In this document: positions 1-7,174 of the stretch, piece after piece
Layout of the letters: each line of letters starts with the position of its first letter
How positions within the stretch are numbered: the stretch's first letter is position 1
Origin: Bacillota bacterium
Lineage (GTDB): Bacteria > Bacillota_A > Clostridia > Acetivibrionales > DUMB01
Assembly: GCA_023621975.1 (NCBI GenBank)
Contig: JAMOAC010000298.1
Location: 1-10,225 of the forward strand
Length of the DNA: 10,225 nt
Direction: 5' to 3'
Position numbers and translations under genes: made by a program
Notes under the pieces: model-generated
Databases searched by the model: none
The model's input: only the letters and a program-made list of their open reading frames with translations
Told to the model about the DNA's origin: nothing

Positions 1-1453
1 TCCTCTGAAGTTCGCAAACCATACCAAGCCTGGAATTGTTTAGTATTATTATTTTAACACCTAGTTTATACTGCTTTATTGTACCTAATTCCTGAAGGGT
101 CATTTGAAAACTTCCGTCTCCGCTTATATTGATGACTGTAGATTCAGGGCTTCCGATCTTGGCTCCGATGGCTGAAGGGAGCCCGTATCCCATAGTGCCC
201 ATGCCTCCTGATGTTATAAAAGTTCTTGGCCTGTTCACTTCAAAATAATTAGCAGCCCAGATCTGGTTCTGTCCAACTTCCGTAGTAACAATGGTATTAT
301 CGGGAACCATCTGCGACAGCAAGGAAAGCAGGTATTTCGGTTTTACGGGACCGTTCTCATCAACAACCTCAGTTGCAACCTTATTCCTGTGCCGTGATTT
401 AATACCTTGTATTTTCAAATTCCATTCATCCACATCGCCTTTTTTGACGATGTTGTTCAAAGTTCTCAGCACATTTTTGACATCTCCTACAATAGGAACT
501 GAAACCCCTATATTCTTGCCGATTTCAGCAGGGTCAATATCTATATGAATGATTTTTGCTTTCTTTGCAATTTGTTTTGTGGCTGCAATTGCCCTGTCGC
601 CGACTCTTGCCCCCAGCAAAATCAGGAGATCGGCATTGTTCACGGCATAATTGGCTGTGGGGCTTCCATGCGAACCAAGCATTCCGAGGCTAAGTTCGTG
701 TTGCGAAGGGAATGCGCCTTTCCCCATGAGAGTTGTGGTAACAGGAATACGGCATTTTTCCGCAAGTTCTATTAATTCTGCCGAGGCTCCTGCACTTATA
801 ATGCCTCCGCCTGCACATATTACAGGGGCTTTAGCTTTGCTGATTTCTTCAGCAGCCCTTTTTATTTGCATGGGATGTCCTTCATAATTAGGCTTGTAGC
901 CGCGTATCTCAACTTTTTCCGGGTATTTAAATTCTATTTCGGCCGTCTGTATATCAATAGGCACGTCAATAAGAACCGGCCCGGGCCTTCCTGTGGAAGC
1001 AATATGGAAAGCTTCCTTAATTATATGAGGCAGATGTTTTGCATTTTTGACCAGGTAATTATGCTTGCAGAACGGAGCGGTGGCTCCTGTTATATCCGCT
1101 TCCTGGAAAACATCTTTTCCTATAAGTTCGGTAGACACCTGTCCTGTTATGGCAATAATCGGTATTGAATCCATATATGCCGTTGCAATACCCGTTATAA
1201 GGTTAGTAGCACCCGGTCCGGAGGTCGCAACGCAAACACCGACCTTGCCTGTTACGCGCGCGTAACCGCTTGCAGCATGAGCTGCTCCCTGTTCATTTCT
1301 CGTAAGTATATGTCTTATGGATGAATCCAGCAACGCATCATAAAATGGACATATTGCTGCACCCGGATATCCGAAAATCACATCAACGTTTTCATATTCC
1401 AGCGACTTGACTATTGCCCTGGCACCTGAAATTTTCAACCCAAATCCCTCCAT
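1..1453 (-). CDS. ilvB: Acetolactate synthase large subunit (IlvB-like), C-terminus cut by window edge
   Basis: ThDP-dependent enzyme that condenses two pyruvates to 2-acetolactate (or pyruvate with 2-ketobutyrate), the first common step of valine/leucine/isoleucine synthesis; cytosolic. Translating the minus strand from ATG at 1453-1451 gives 484 uninterrupted codons of a family usually near 550, so about 65 residues lie outside. The N-terminal ThDP domain has the catalytic Glu54 in RNEQGAAHA and GPGATN at 79-84. The middle domain carries LMGKGAFP (242-249) and LGARVGDR (280-287), where anabolic enzymes normally have RFDDR. The C-terminal ThDP motif runs from GDGSF (445-449) to NN (472-473). 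The start has AGGG six bases upstream. Odd points: PID replaces the usual PKD (165-167), and GMVCELQ (477-483) replaces GMVxQWQ, removing the Trp tied to 2-ketobutyrate preference. It is preceded by a leucine T-box leader. A catabolic-type or paralogous role is possible; family assignment is secure. Confidence 0.95.
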   Translation of the reverse strand, partial: MEGFGLKISGARAIVKSLEYENVDVIFGYPGAAICPFYDALLDSSIRHILTRNEQGAAHAASGYARVTGKVGVCVATSGPGATNLITGIATAYMDSIPIIAITGQVSTELIGKDVFQEADITGATAPFCKHNYLVKNAKHLPHIIKEAFHIASTGRPGPVLIDVPIDIQTAEIEFKYPEKVEIRGYKPNYEGHPMQIKRAAEEISKAKAPVICAGGGIISAGASAELIELAEKCRIPVTTTLMGKGAFPSQHELSLGMLGSHGSPTANYAVNNADLLILLGARVGDRAIAATKQIAKKAKIIHIDIDPAEIGKNIGVSVPIVGDVKNVLRTLNNIVKKGDVDEWNLKIQGIKSRHRNKVATEVVDENGPVKPKYLLSLLSQMVPDNTIVTTEVGQNQIWAANYFEVNRPRTFITSGGMGTMGYGLPSAIGAKIGSPESTVINISGDGSFQMTLQELGTIKQYKLGVKIIILNNSRLGMVCELQR

Positions 1454-1490
1454 ATATATCCCTGTATAAAACAAATTCCCTATGTATACT

Positions 1491-1537
1491 AAAAAGCCCT
1501 TCATGCCGGCAAGCAGAAGACTTGCAGGGACGAAGGG
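1491..1537 (-). terminator. T-box-controlled intrinsic terminator of the ilvB leader
   Basis: CCCTTC (1537-1532) pairs with GAAGGG (1502-1497), with an inner GCAAG/CTTGC helix, and is followed by CTTTTT (1496-1491). The 5' arm overlaps the CGTCCCT that the T-box antiterminator uses, so the two structures exclude each other. The ilvB start lies 37 bases downstream. Confidence 0.9.
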
Positions 1538-1780
1538 ACTATCCCACGTGGTACCACCCTGTTTCGATATACGAAAATGTATATCCTTTATGAGTGTTAA
1601 TTACAACTCGGATTATAACGTCATCAACGTCGCCATTTACTTTCAAATGCTTTTGATTTTTCAATGGCGAAACTCCGGGACGAGCTATACATGCATCCTA
1701 TGTACCGGTTCACACCACCCACCGGCTCTCTTGTACACGCGAAATGCATCTTTTTCCCTTCATCGTATTTATTTATATAT
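1491..1780 (-). promoter_or_regulatory. T-box leader (tRNA-sensing antitermination riboswitch), leucine (CUC) specifier
   Basis: Transcribed leader of the ilvB gene that binds uncharged tRNA and prevents early termination. Seen on the minus strand: Stem I base GGGA (1758-1755) pairing TCCC (1680-1677); ATGCAT (1749-1744) pairing ATGCAT (1696-1691); distal AGAGAG and GGTGTGAACCGG elements (1731-1705); a CGCCATT/AATGGCG hairpin; a GATATAC/GTATATC Stem III; and the diagnostic T-box AGGGTGGTACCACG (1560-1547), whose AGGG and ACG pair with CGTCCCT just downstream. The specifier loop reads CTC at 1684-1682 followed by a purine, placed as in characterised leaders, hence tRNA-Leu(GAG). The bulge TGGT fits the NCCA end with discriminator A, as expected for tRNA-Leu. 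The T-box class is certain; the amino acid call is a fold-based inference. Confidence 0.93.
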
Positions 1781-1786
1781 TCACTT

Positions 1787-1814
1787 ATATTATTGCATAT
1801 AATATTGTTGTTAA
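1787..1814 (-). promoter_or_regulatory. Predicted sigma-A promoter of the T-box/ilvB transcript
   Basis: Minus strand: -35 TTAACA (1814-1809), 16-bp spacer, -10 TAATAT (1792-1787), which would start transcription near 1780, just ahead of T-box Stem I. The spacer is one base shorter than ideal. GTTAAC occurs twice nearby (overlapping the -35 box and again further upstream), which may be coincidental. Confidence 0.5.
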
Positions 1815-2000
1815 CCGTCACAGTATATTAACCTTTCGTTAACAGCTGTGCCGCAGATAATTCTTTTATTTTCCTGCTGCACAGGCAGACAGTTTTAGCC
1901 ATCCTTGAATTTTTTAATATTTTATCAACGCACCCATAAGGTGTCAAGCATTATTTATGCTCTGACATGCATGGATTTTGAACGTTTTTTGCTTTTTTAG
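1815..2000. other. Intergenic region between kinase stop and ilvB promoter; hairpins without U-run
   Basis: No coding signal is seen. Two adjacent hairpins lie at 1943-1966 (GTCA-AGCAT arms with one bulge) and 1931-1943 (CACC/GGTG). On the minus strand they follow the kinase stop by about 35 bases, but neither is followed by a T-run, so they are at best a weak end for the kinase transcript. Read-through into the T-box leader cannot be excluded. Confidence 0.4.
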
Positions 2001-3545
2001 CTACTGCAACATTTTATTAATTTCACGATATATATTTTCAATAGAGGGATATATTTTTTTATATACCTTTTTGTACAGCTTATCGTATATTTTTGCATTT
2101 TCCTTATCAGGCATGAAGGTATCCTTATAATGTACCATCTTTTTAATTGCTTCCTCGTAAGTTTTATATATGCCAAGCCCTACAAATCCAATTATTGCGG
2201 CACCCAGGCCTGACGTTTCGTATGTTTGGATTCTGTGAACAGGAAGGTTAAACATATCAGATGTTATCTGGCAAATGATGTCGCTCTGGGAGCCTCCTCC
2301 TGAAACCATTATATTTTTAACTTTTATTCCAGATTTTTTCTCAATCTTCTCCATGCCTTCCATCAAGGCAAAGTTAATTCCTTCAATTATTGACCTGTAA
2401 ATATGTATTCTTGTATGTAAATCCCTGAACCCGATTATAGCCCCTCTTGCATCAGGAGTATCCAATCCTGCACTCCAATAAGGCTGAAGTATAAGCCCGT
2501 CGCAACCCGCCGGAACGCTTTTAAGTTTCTCATTAAGTACTGCTTCTACGGGCAAGCCCTTCTCTTTTGCTTCAATTTCTTCCTCTGCAGCGAAGTATTT
2601 CTTAAACCAGCTCACCATCCAGTATCCCCTGTATATCTGCACTTCAGGGTTGAAATGCCCCGGTATGGCAGCCATATAGGCAGGCATAAAACGCAAAGGC
2701 TCAAAATATTTTTTTGACATAACCTGCACAGTGGCGGTTGTTCCAAAACTAATACTGGCACAGTCCGGCTTTATGCAGCCTACGCCCAGAGTTTCACATC
2801 CTTTGTCAGATGCTCCGGCTATTACCGGGAGTCCCTCCTTCAGACCTGTAGCTTCCGAAGCCTCACGTGTCACACCGCCTATTATGCTCCCTGGTTCCAC
2901 AAGGTCCGTCAGTTTCTCCCTTTCAACTCCAAACAGCTTCCATCTGAAATTTCCGTTAGACCTTGGCCATCTTCGGTTTTTATAGTCAATAGGTATGTGA
3001 CCTATCTGACATGCCGATGAGTCAATGATTTTACCCGTCAACCTTAATATGAAGTATCCTGACAATTGAATGTATTTGTATGTCTTATCCCATATTTCGG
3101 GTTGATTTTCCTTTATCCAGTTGGCCCTGCTTCTGGCTCTTGCAAGTTCCGCCGCTTTTTGTTTCCCTGCCACCTTAAACATGATCCTGTCATGTAAGGG
3201 CAAAGGAGTAGAACATTGGGCTTTTCTCTGATCAAGCCATAAGATAACCGGCCTCAGCACCCTGCCTTCCCTATCTATGTTTACAACAGTGTCCCGCATG
3301 GTCGTTACAACAACTCCTCCAACCTTCGCCCATGCTTCCGGAAACTTTGTTTCCAGATTTCTGCATGCAACACAAACACTGTTCCAGTAAACTTCACTGT
3401 CCTGCTCAGCCCAGCCGGGATGAACGGAATAATACGGTTCAAATTCCACTTTCTCGATTCCGGCTGCATTTCCCTCTTTGTCAAAAATGATAGCCCTTAA
3501 GCTCTGCGTGCCACAGTCAATGGCAAGGATATATAACTCGTCCAT
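2001..3545 (-). CDS. FGGY-family carbohydrate kinase (xylulokinase-like), substrate unknown
   Basis: Cytosolic ATP-dependent kinase that phosphorylates a sugar or polyol; 514 residues, normal full length for the family. Domain I opens with the phosphate-1 loop DCGTQSLR (10-17) and has the sugar-pocket motif ILWLDQR (101-107). Domain II contains the likely catalytic Asp247 in GASDKG, the phosphate-2 motif FGTT (267-270), the adenosine motif SGGGSQ (415-420) and ETSGLGAAI (443-451). All expected catalytic and ATP-binding motifs are present, so it should be active. Start ATG at 3545 is supported by GGAGG eight bases upstream. It has its own promoter and no transporter, isomerase or aldolase beside it in this window, so context does not reveal the sugar. 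The motif around Asp247 (ASDKGCET) differs from the GGGDNAAGA type of classical xylulokinase, so I do not call it xylB. L-xylulose, ribulose or erythritol-type substrates are equally possible. Confidence 0.93.
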   Translation of the reverse strand: MDELYILAIDCGTQSLRAIIFDKEGNAAGIEKVEFEPYYSVHPGWAEQDSEVYWNSVCVACRNLETKFPEAWAKVGGVVVTTMRDTVVNIDREGRVLRPVILWLDQRKAQCSTPLPLHDRIMFKVAGKQKAAELARARSRANWIKENQPEIWDKTYKYIQLSGYFILRLTGKIIDSSACQIGHIPIDYKNRRWPRSNGNFRWKLFGVEREKLTDLVEPGSIIGGVTREASEATGLKEGLPVIAGASDKGCETLGVGCIKPDCASISFGTTATVQVMSKKYFEPLRFMPAYMAAIPGHFNPEVQIYRGYWMVSWFKKYFAAEEEIEAKEKGLPVEAVLNEKLKSVPAGCDGLILQPYWSAGLDTPDARGAIIGFRDLHTRIHIYRSIIEGINFALMEGMEKIEKKSGIKVKNIMVSGGGSQSDIICQITSDMFNLPVHRIQTYETSGLGAAIIGFVGLGIYKTYEEAIKKMVHYKDTFMPDKENAKIYDKLYKKVYKKIYPSIENIYREINKMLQ

Positions 3546-3571
3546 TAATTAAGCCTCCTGCTTGTCCCAAT

Positions 3572-3588
3572 ACCCGGATTGCCAGGGT
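3572..3588 (-). other. Small hairpin in the kinase 5' leader
   Basis: ACCC-T-GG / CCGGGT with a CAAT loop, in the untranslated leader between the predicted start of transcription and the GGAGG site. It is short and does not cover the ribosome binding site; function unknown. Confidence 0.35.
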
Positions 3589-3620
3589 GTTTGCATATTC
3601 TTTATTTTTATGTTGTATTT

Positions 3621-3649
3621 ATTATATCTTAATTTTTAATTGGTGTCAG
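3621..3649 (-). promoter_or_regulatory. Predicted sigma-A promoter of the FGGY kinase
   Basis: Minus strand: -35 CTGACA (3649-3644), exact 17-bp spacer, perfect -10 TATAAT (3626-3621). Transcription would begin near 3614, giving a leader of about 70 bases before ATG 3545. Paired direct repeats lie 56-105 bp upstream of the -35 box. Confidence 0.75.
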
Positions 3650-3704
3650 GATAAGTATACTTCTTTTTTAACTTGTTATATCAGGTAACGAGAAACCATC
3701 GTGG

Positions 3705-3754
3705 CATGTAATGAGGCGGAAATTAACATATTCAGCCATGTAATGAAACGGAAA
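3705..3754. repeat. Pair of 18-bp direct repeats upstream of the kinase promoter
   Basis: CATGTAATGAGGCGGAAA (3705-3722) and CATGTAATGAAACGGAAA (3737-3754) differ at two of 18 positions and start 32 bp apart, about three helical turns. A weaker, partial relative may lie at 3682-3700. They sit between the tRNA-Pro terminator and the kinase promoter and are not part of a gene. The arrangement suggests a tandem binding site for a transcription factor acting on the kinase; that is inference. Confidence 0.6.
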
Positions 3755-3766
3755 CATAATTTATAT

Positions 3767-3802
3767 AAAAAAAGCAAGGCCTGTATTCCACTAACCTTGC
3801 TT
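3767..3802 (-). terminator. Intrinsic terminator of tRNA-Pro
   Basis: Minus strand: AAGCAAGG (3802-3795) pairs with CCTTGCTT (3779-3772), followed by an unbroken T-run to 3767. It begins five bases after the tRNA 3' CCA. Confidence 0.92.
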
Positions 3803-3806
3803 CTGC

Positions 3807-3882
3807 TGGTCGGGGTGACAGGACTTGAACCTGCGGCCCCATGGTCCCAAACCACGTGCGCTACCAGCTGCGCCACACCCCG
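3807..3882 (-). tRNA. tRNA-Pro (anticodon UGG)
   Basis: A complete 76-base cloverleaf on the minus strand. The acceptor stem is CGGGGTG with CACCCCG, the D-arm GCGC/GCGC, and the anticodon stem CGTGG/CCATG (one G-T pair) closing loop TTTGGGA with anticodon TGG. The T-arm is GCAGG-TTCAAGT-CCTGT, discriminator A, and CCA is encoded in the DNA. The C1-G72 pair is typical of bacterial tRNA-Pro. It is a single-gene unit with its own promoter and terminator. Confidence 0.98.
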
Positions 3883-3905
3883 ATATGTAATTTGACACAA
3901 AGGAT

Positions 3906-3934
3906 ATTTTACTACATGAATTTATTCAATTCAA
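3906..3934 (-). promoter_or_regulatory. Predicted promoter of tRNA-Pro
   Basis: Minus strand: -35 TTGAAT (3934-3929), 17-bp spacer, -10 TAAAAT (3911-3906). The -10 box ends 23 bases before the mature tRNA 5' end, leaving a leader of about 16 bases for RNase P to remove. Confidence 0.65.
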
Positions 3935-4096
3935 TTTGTTTACTGTACTGCAATTTTAAATTATGTTATCCTATCTCGCGGTTGCTCGCTAATGGTTTAA
4001 ATTGTGCCTCTACATTCAAAACTTTTTGTTTATTATATTTTATTTAGCTAGCTTAATTTTAAAAAAATTCTTTAATAAATGTAACAAAACCTTAAC
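3935..4096. other. AT-rich intergenic stretch, no gene seen
   Basis: It lies between the divergent tRNA-Pro and phosphodiester glycosidase promoters. Short reading frames here have no ribosome binding site or recognisable product. I see no repeat or RNA structure. Confidence 0.5.
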
Positions 4097-4125
4097 TTGA
4101 TACGTCTAATAATTGCGCCTATAAT
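4097..4125 (+). promoter_or_regulatory. Predicted sigma-A promoter of the secreted glycosidase gene
   Basis: -35 TTGATA (4097-4102), exact 17-bp spacer, perfect -10 TATAAT (4120-4125). The start of transcription would be near 4132, giving a leader of about 150 bases before ATG 4283. Confidence 0.75.
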
Positions 4126-4202
4126 AGTACGTACATAGTAAACATATTACAATTAAAAGCAACAAAGCAGGAGAAAGCAATACAATAATTATCATGGCAC
4201 AA

Positions 4203-4238
4203 ATCATTATCAACATTGCGTAACGGCGCACAAATGAT
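4203..4238 (+). promoter_or_regulatory. Stem-loop in the 5' leader of the glycosidase gene
   Basis: ATCATT (4203-4208) pairs with AATGAT (4233-4238), and TGCG (4217-4220) pairs with CGCA (4227-4230), giving a hairpin with an asymmetric internal loop inside the 150-base leader. I do not recognise it as a known riboswitch. A 9-codon reading frame (4194-4223) overlaps it but lacks a well-spaced ribosome binding site. Confidence 0.4.
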
Positions 4239-4282
4239 AAAACTCTATATTTAATGAATAACGGTGGTGATTGTATTAAGCT

Positions 4283-7132
4283 ATGAAATACATAAGAGGA
4301 AAACTGTTTATAACACTACTTACATTATTAATTACAGTCATATCTTTCAGCGTAGCAGAGGCAATGCCCTCTACCATATACGAGACGTCTAATACACAGA
4401 TTATTACATCCGGAGTGATACACGAAAACATAGTAAGGCTGACGGACAGCGGATGGCTCAACATAAACGTGCTCAGAGTAGACCTGTCAAACCCGTACGT
4501 ATACATAGATACCCTTATAAATAAAGAATCTGTAAACAAGCTGACAACAGTCAAATCTCTTGCATCGGATTACGGGGCGGTTGCAGCAATAAACGCTGGA
4601 TTCTTCAATCCCCTCGGCGGAGGTTTGGGTTACCCTGACGGGCCGATCGTGCAGTCAGGCAAAATAATATCGGCATGGAGCGAATTTAACCGCTATAATG
4701 ATATTATGGCGTCTTTCTCCATAGACAACCTCAATAATGTATTGTATAACTATTGGAAAACAAGCATGACCCTTGAAACTCCCGAGGGTAAGTCATTAGC
4801 TGTTGCACAGTATAACAAGCCAAGCCGTGCCGATTATACCGACATCACAATTTTTGACAGAAGGTGGGGTAAAAACACAGCCGACGTTACAAAGAATTAT
4901 TCCGATATTGTTGAGATAGTGGTAGTTGAAGGAATTGTTGCGGAAATTCGTCAGTCGCAGCCTGCTGCGCAAATTCCTGAAAACGGATACGTTATTGTAT
5001 CCAGGCAGGCAGGCGGCAAGCTTCTCCTGGGTAATTTCAAAGTCGGCGATCCCGTTAAATTAAGCATTGTTACCAATCCTGACTGGGAGAACATCAGGAC
5101 ATCTGTTGCAGGAGCTTCAATATTGGTAAAAGACGGTAACATACCGTCCCAGTTTTCATATGACGTTTCCAGTATATCCAGGGCAAACCCAAGAACAATG
5201 GTTGGAAGCACAAAAGACGGTAAGCAGCTATTGCTTGTTACCGTGGACGGAAGGCAAAACGCAAGCATAGGCCTTAACCAGCGGGACAGTGCTGAACTCA
5301 TGAGGCAGCTTGGAGCATACAATGCAATAAATCTTGACGGCGGCGGATCAACTACAATGATTACAAGGACGCCGGGTACCAATAATCTCACCCTTGTAAA
5401 TGTTCCTTCAGACGGAAGCATGAGAGCGGTTTCTACAGCCTTGGGAGTGTTTTCGACTGCACCTACATCAGAGTTGAGCAAACTCATAATAGATACAAAG
5501 GATATCAACGTATTTGTGAATACCTCCAGAGCTTTTACGGTAAGGGGTGTTGACAAGTATTTCAACCCTGTACAGGTTGACCTTTCACAGGTAGAATGGA
5601 GCGTATCCGGGATCAAGGGCCATTTTAAGGGCAACGTATTTTATCCTGAATCTGTAGGTGACGGCAAAATCACTGCAAAATTGGGAAACGCTACAGGTAC
5701 AATTGAAATAAGCTCCCTCAGCTCTCCTGTGGAATTAAAGCTGGACGCGAAACAGATCGAGCTGCCGCTGGGCAAATCCAGGAGCTTTTCGGTGACCGGC
5801 AAAAATAAAAACGGGTATAGTGCCATAATTGACCCTGCAGACGTAAAGTGGTCTGTAAGCGGCAATATAGGCAAATTTGATAAACCGGGAGTATTTACCG
5901 CAACTTCTCCGGGTTTTGGTTATATCAGTGCATCGGTTGGGAATACTTACGCTTACTGTGCAGTTTCTGTAGCGGAAGAAAAGGCAACTTTAAAATATGA
6001 CTTTGAGAAAAATGATGCTACATTTTCCTCATACCCATCCAGTGTGAAGGGAAGTTACTCAGTATCATCAGAACAAGTACAGCAGGGCAGCAAAGCGGGC
6101 AAACTGATATACGATTTCACAAAGAATGTGGAAGTTTCCAGGGCAGCATATGTTGTATTCCCAAACGGCGGTATAACTTTAGACGCCAACACTGAAAAAA
6201 TAGGCGTATGGGCTTATAATTCCCACCCCAATTCCAACTGGCTTCGCGGTGAAGTCATAGACAGCGGCGGAAACAAAAAGATTGTTGATTTCTCCAAGTC
6301 AATGGAATGGACAGATTGGAAATATGTAGAGGCACCTTTTGAAAATATTTCTCTGCCTGCAAAACTAACCAGGCTTTACGTTGTTCAGGTAAATCCCGTT
6401 GCAGAATCCGGATTCGTGTATTTTGACAATCTTACGGCAATAACTTCCCGCTACCCTGCAATAGACATGGCAAAAGTTCCGAAGGACACGGTAGCAGTAG
6501 ACGAGGCAAACAGGAGCGTTGAATATGTAAAGGGCAATGACTCATTCAGGTTTGCAGTACTAGGGCAGTCTGTAGCGGCAACAAACCCGCTTCAACATCT
6601 GCTGTTAAGGAATTTCACCGCAAAAGCAAACAGCCTTGAGGCAACTGCTTTTGTAGGCAGCGTAAAGCATGAATCAGCCAAAAGTATAACTAAACCGGTA
6701 CTCTCAACCGCCGGAGGCTATAAATCCTTTGATATTAAAAACAGCAGATTTATACAGCTTGACACAAGTAAAAAAGGTATCCGCGCCACTGATACCGCAC
6801 AGTGGAAATGGCTGCTTCAGCAGCTGGATACTTTTACAGGTAAGAATGTATTTATCTTTTTACCTGAATCACCTGAAAATTTCAGCGACAAACTTGAGTT
6901 GGACTTATTTAAGAAAATATTGACACAATACAGCCAGCAGAAATTCAATAATGTATGGGTATTTTACAGCGGATCCGAAAACGTGAGTTTCATGGAAAGA
7001 GGCGTGAAATATATTTCCCTCAACGGTAACAGCATGAAGGGATTGAAGCCCAATGAAGCCGGTAAGTTTAAATATATTCAGGTAACAGTAATGGGCGATT
7101 CAGTCACATTCGAATTCAAACCGGTAATATAG
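4283..7132 (+). CDS. Secreted multidomain phosphodiester glycosidase (NAGPA-type) with degenerate metallophosphoesterase tail
   Basis: Exported 949-residue protein. Residues 1-27 are a Sec signal peptide (KYIRGK, hydrophobic core, cleavage after AEA). Residues about 90-390 form a phosphodiester glycosidase/NAGPA domain, with AAINAGFFNP (101-110), GYPDGPIV (116-123), NPRTMVGS (302-309), LLVTVDGR (317-324), NLDGGGSTTM (350-359) and STALGVF (384-390). Family members cleave sugar-1-phosphodiester linkages. Two Ig-like repeats follow (about 398-478 and 482-564, both with VxWSVSG), then a beta-sandwich resembling a carbohydrate-binding module (about 568-720). Residues 753-949 resemble calcineurin-type phosphoesterases with ligand positions lost (GQS, GSVKH, LPESP, SGSEN). 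ATG 4283 is forced by an in-frame TAA two codons upstream. The only ribosome-site-like sequence, GGTGGTGA, is unusually far, about 13-20 bases. No SLH or sortase anchor is seen. The substrate, probably an extracellular glycan or teichoic-like polymer, is inferred. Confidence 0.9.
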   Translation: MKYIRGKLFITLLTLLITVISFSVAEAMPSTIYETSNTQIITSGVIHENIVRLTDSGWLNINVLRVDLSNPYVYIDTLINKESVNKLTTVKSLASDYGAVAAINAGFFNPLGGGLGYPDGPIVQSGKIISAWSEFNRYNDIMASFSIDNLNNVLYNYWKTSMTLETPEGKSLAVAQYNKPSRADYTDITIFDRRWGKNTADVTKNYSDIVEIVVVEGIVAEIRQSQPAAQIPENGYVIVSRQAGGKLLLGNFKVGDPVKLSIVTNPDWENIRTSVAGASILVKDGNIPSQFSYDVSSISRANPRTMVGSTKDGKQLLLVTVDGRQNASIGLNQRDSAELMRQLGAYNAINLDGGGSTTMITRTPGTNNLTLVNVPSDGSMRAVSTALGVFSTAPTSELSKLIIDTKDINVFVNTSRAFTVRGVDKYFNPVQVDLSQVEWSVSGIKGHFKGNVFYPESVGDGKITAKLGNATGTIEISSLSSPVELKLDAKQIELPLGKSRSFSVTGKNKNGYSAIIDPADVKWSVSGNIGKFDKPGVFTATSPGFGYISASVGNTYAYCAVSVAEEKATLKYDFEKNDATFSSYPSSVKGSYSVSSEQVQQGSKAGKLIYDFTKNVEVSRAAYVVFPNGGITLDANTEKIGVWAYNSHPNSNWLRGEVIDSGGNKKIVDFSKSMEWTDWKYVEAPFENISLPAKLTRLYVVQVNPVAESGFVYFDNLTAITSRYPAIDMAKVPKDTVAVDEANRSVEYVKGNDSFRFAVLGQSVAATNPLQHLLLRNFTAKANSLEATAFVGSVKHESAKSITKPVLSTAGGYKSFDIKNSRFIQLDTSKKGIRATDTAQWKWLLQQLDTFTGKNVFIFLPESPENFSDKLELDLFKKILTQYSQQKFNNVWVFYSGSENVSFMERGVKYISLNGNSMKGLKPNEAGKFKYIQVTVMGDSVTFEFKPVI

Positions 7133-7174
7133 TAAATTTTTGAAAAGTGGGGAACGTTTTTTTGAGAATTCATT

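Noticed and set aside
1..1453. Frameshift or pseudogene status of ilvB
   Set aside because: Hand translation gives 484 uninterrupted, well-matching codons; the gene is cut only by the window edge.
1624..1821. 65-codon minus-strand frame in the ilvB leader
   Set aside because: It overlaps the T-box structural elements and the peptide is of no recognisable kind.
3807..3882. tRNA-Pro as an integration site of a mobile island
   Set aside because: There is no integrase gene and no duplicated tRNA 3' end in the window.
3676..3900. Open frames on both strands over the tRNA-Pro gene
   Set aside because: The tRNA cloverleaf, promoter and terminator account for this region fully.
4194..4223. Nine-codon leader reading frame (MAQIIINIA)
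   Set aside because: The nearest ribosome-site-like AGGAG is about 20 bases away, and the peptide has no run of regulatory codons.
4132..4282. Cyclic-di-GMP or other known riboswitch before the glycosidase gene
   Set aside because: I looked for GEMM-I, c-di-GMP-II and ydaO core sequences and saw none; only a simple stem-loop is present.
4951..5634. 227-codon minus-strand open frame inside the glycosidase gene
   Set aside because: It lies antisense to the conserved NAGPA domain, has no ribosome site and no recognisable domain; it is a by-product of codon use in the real gene.
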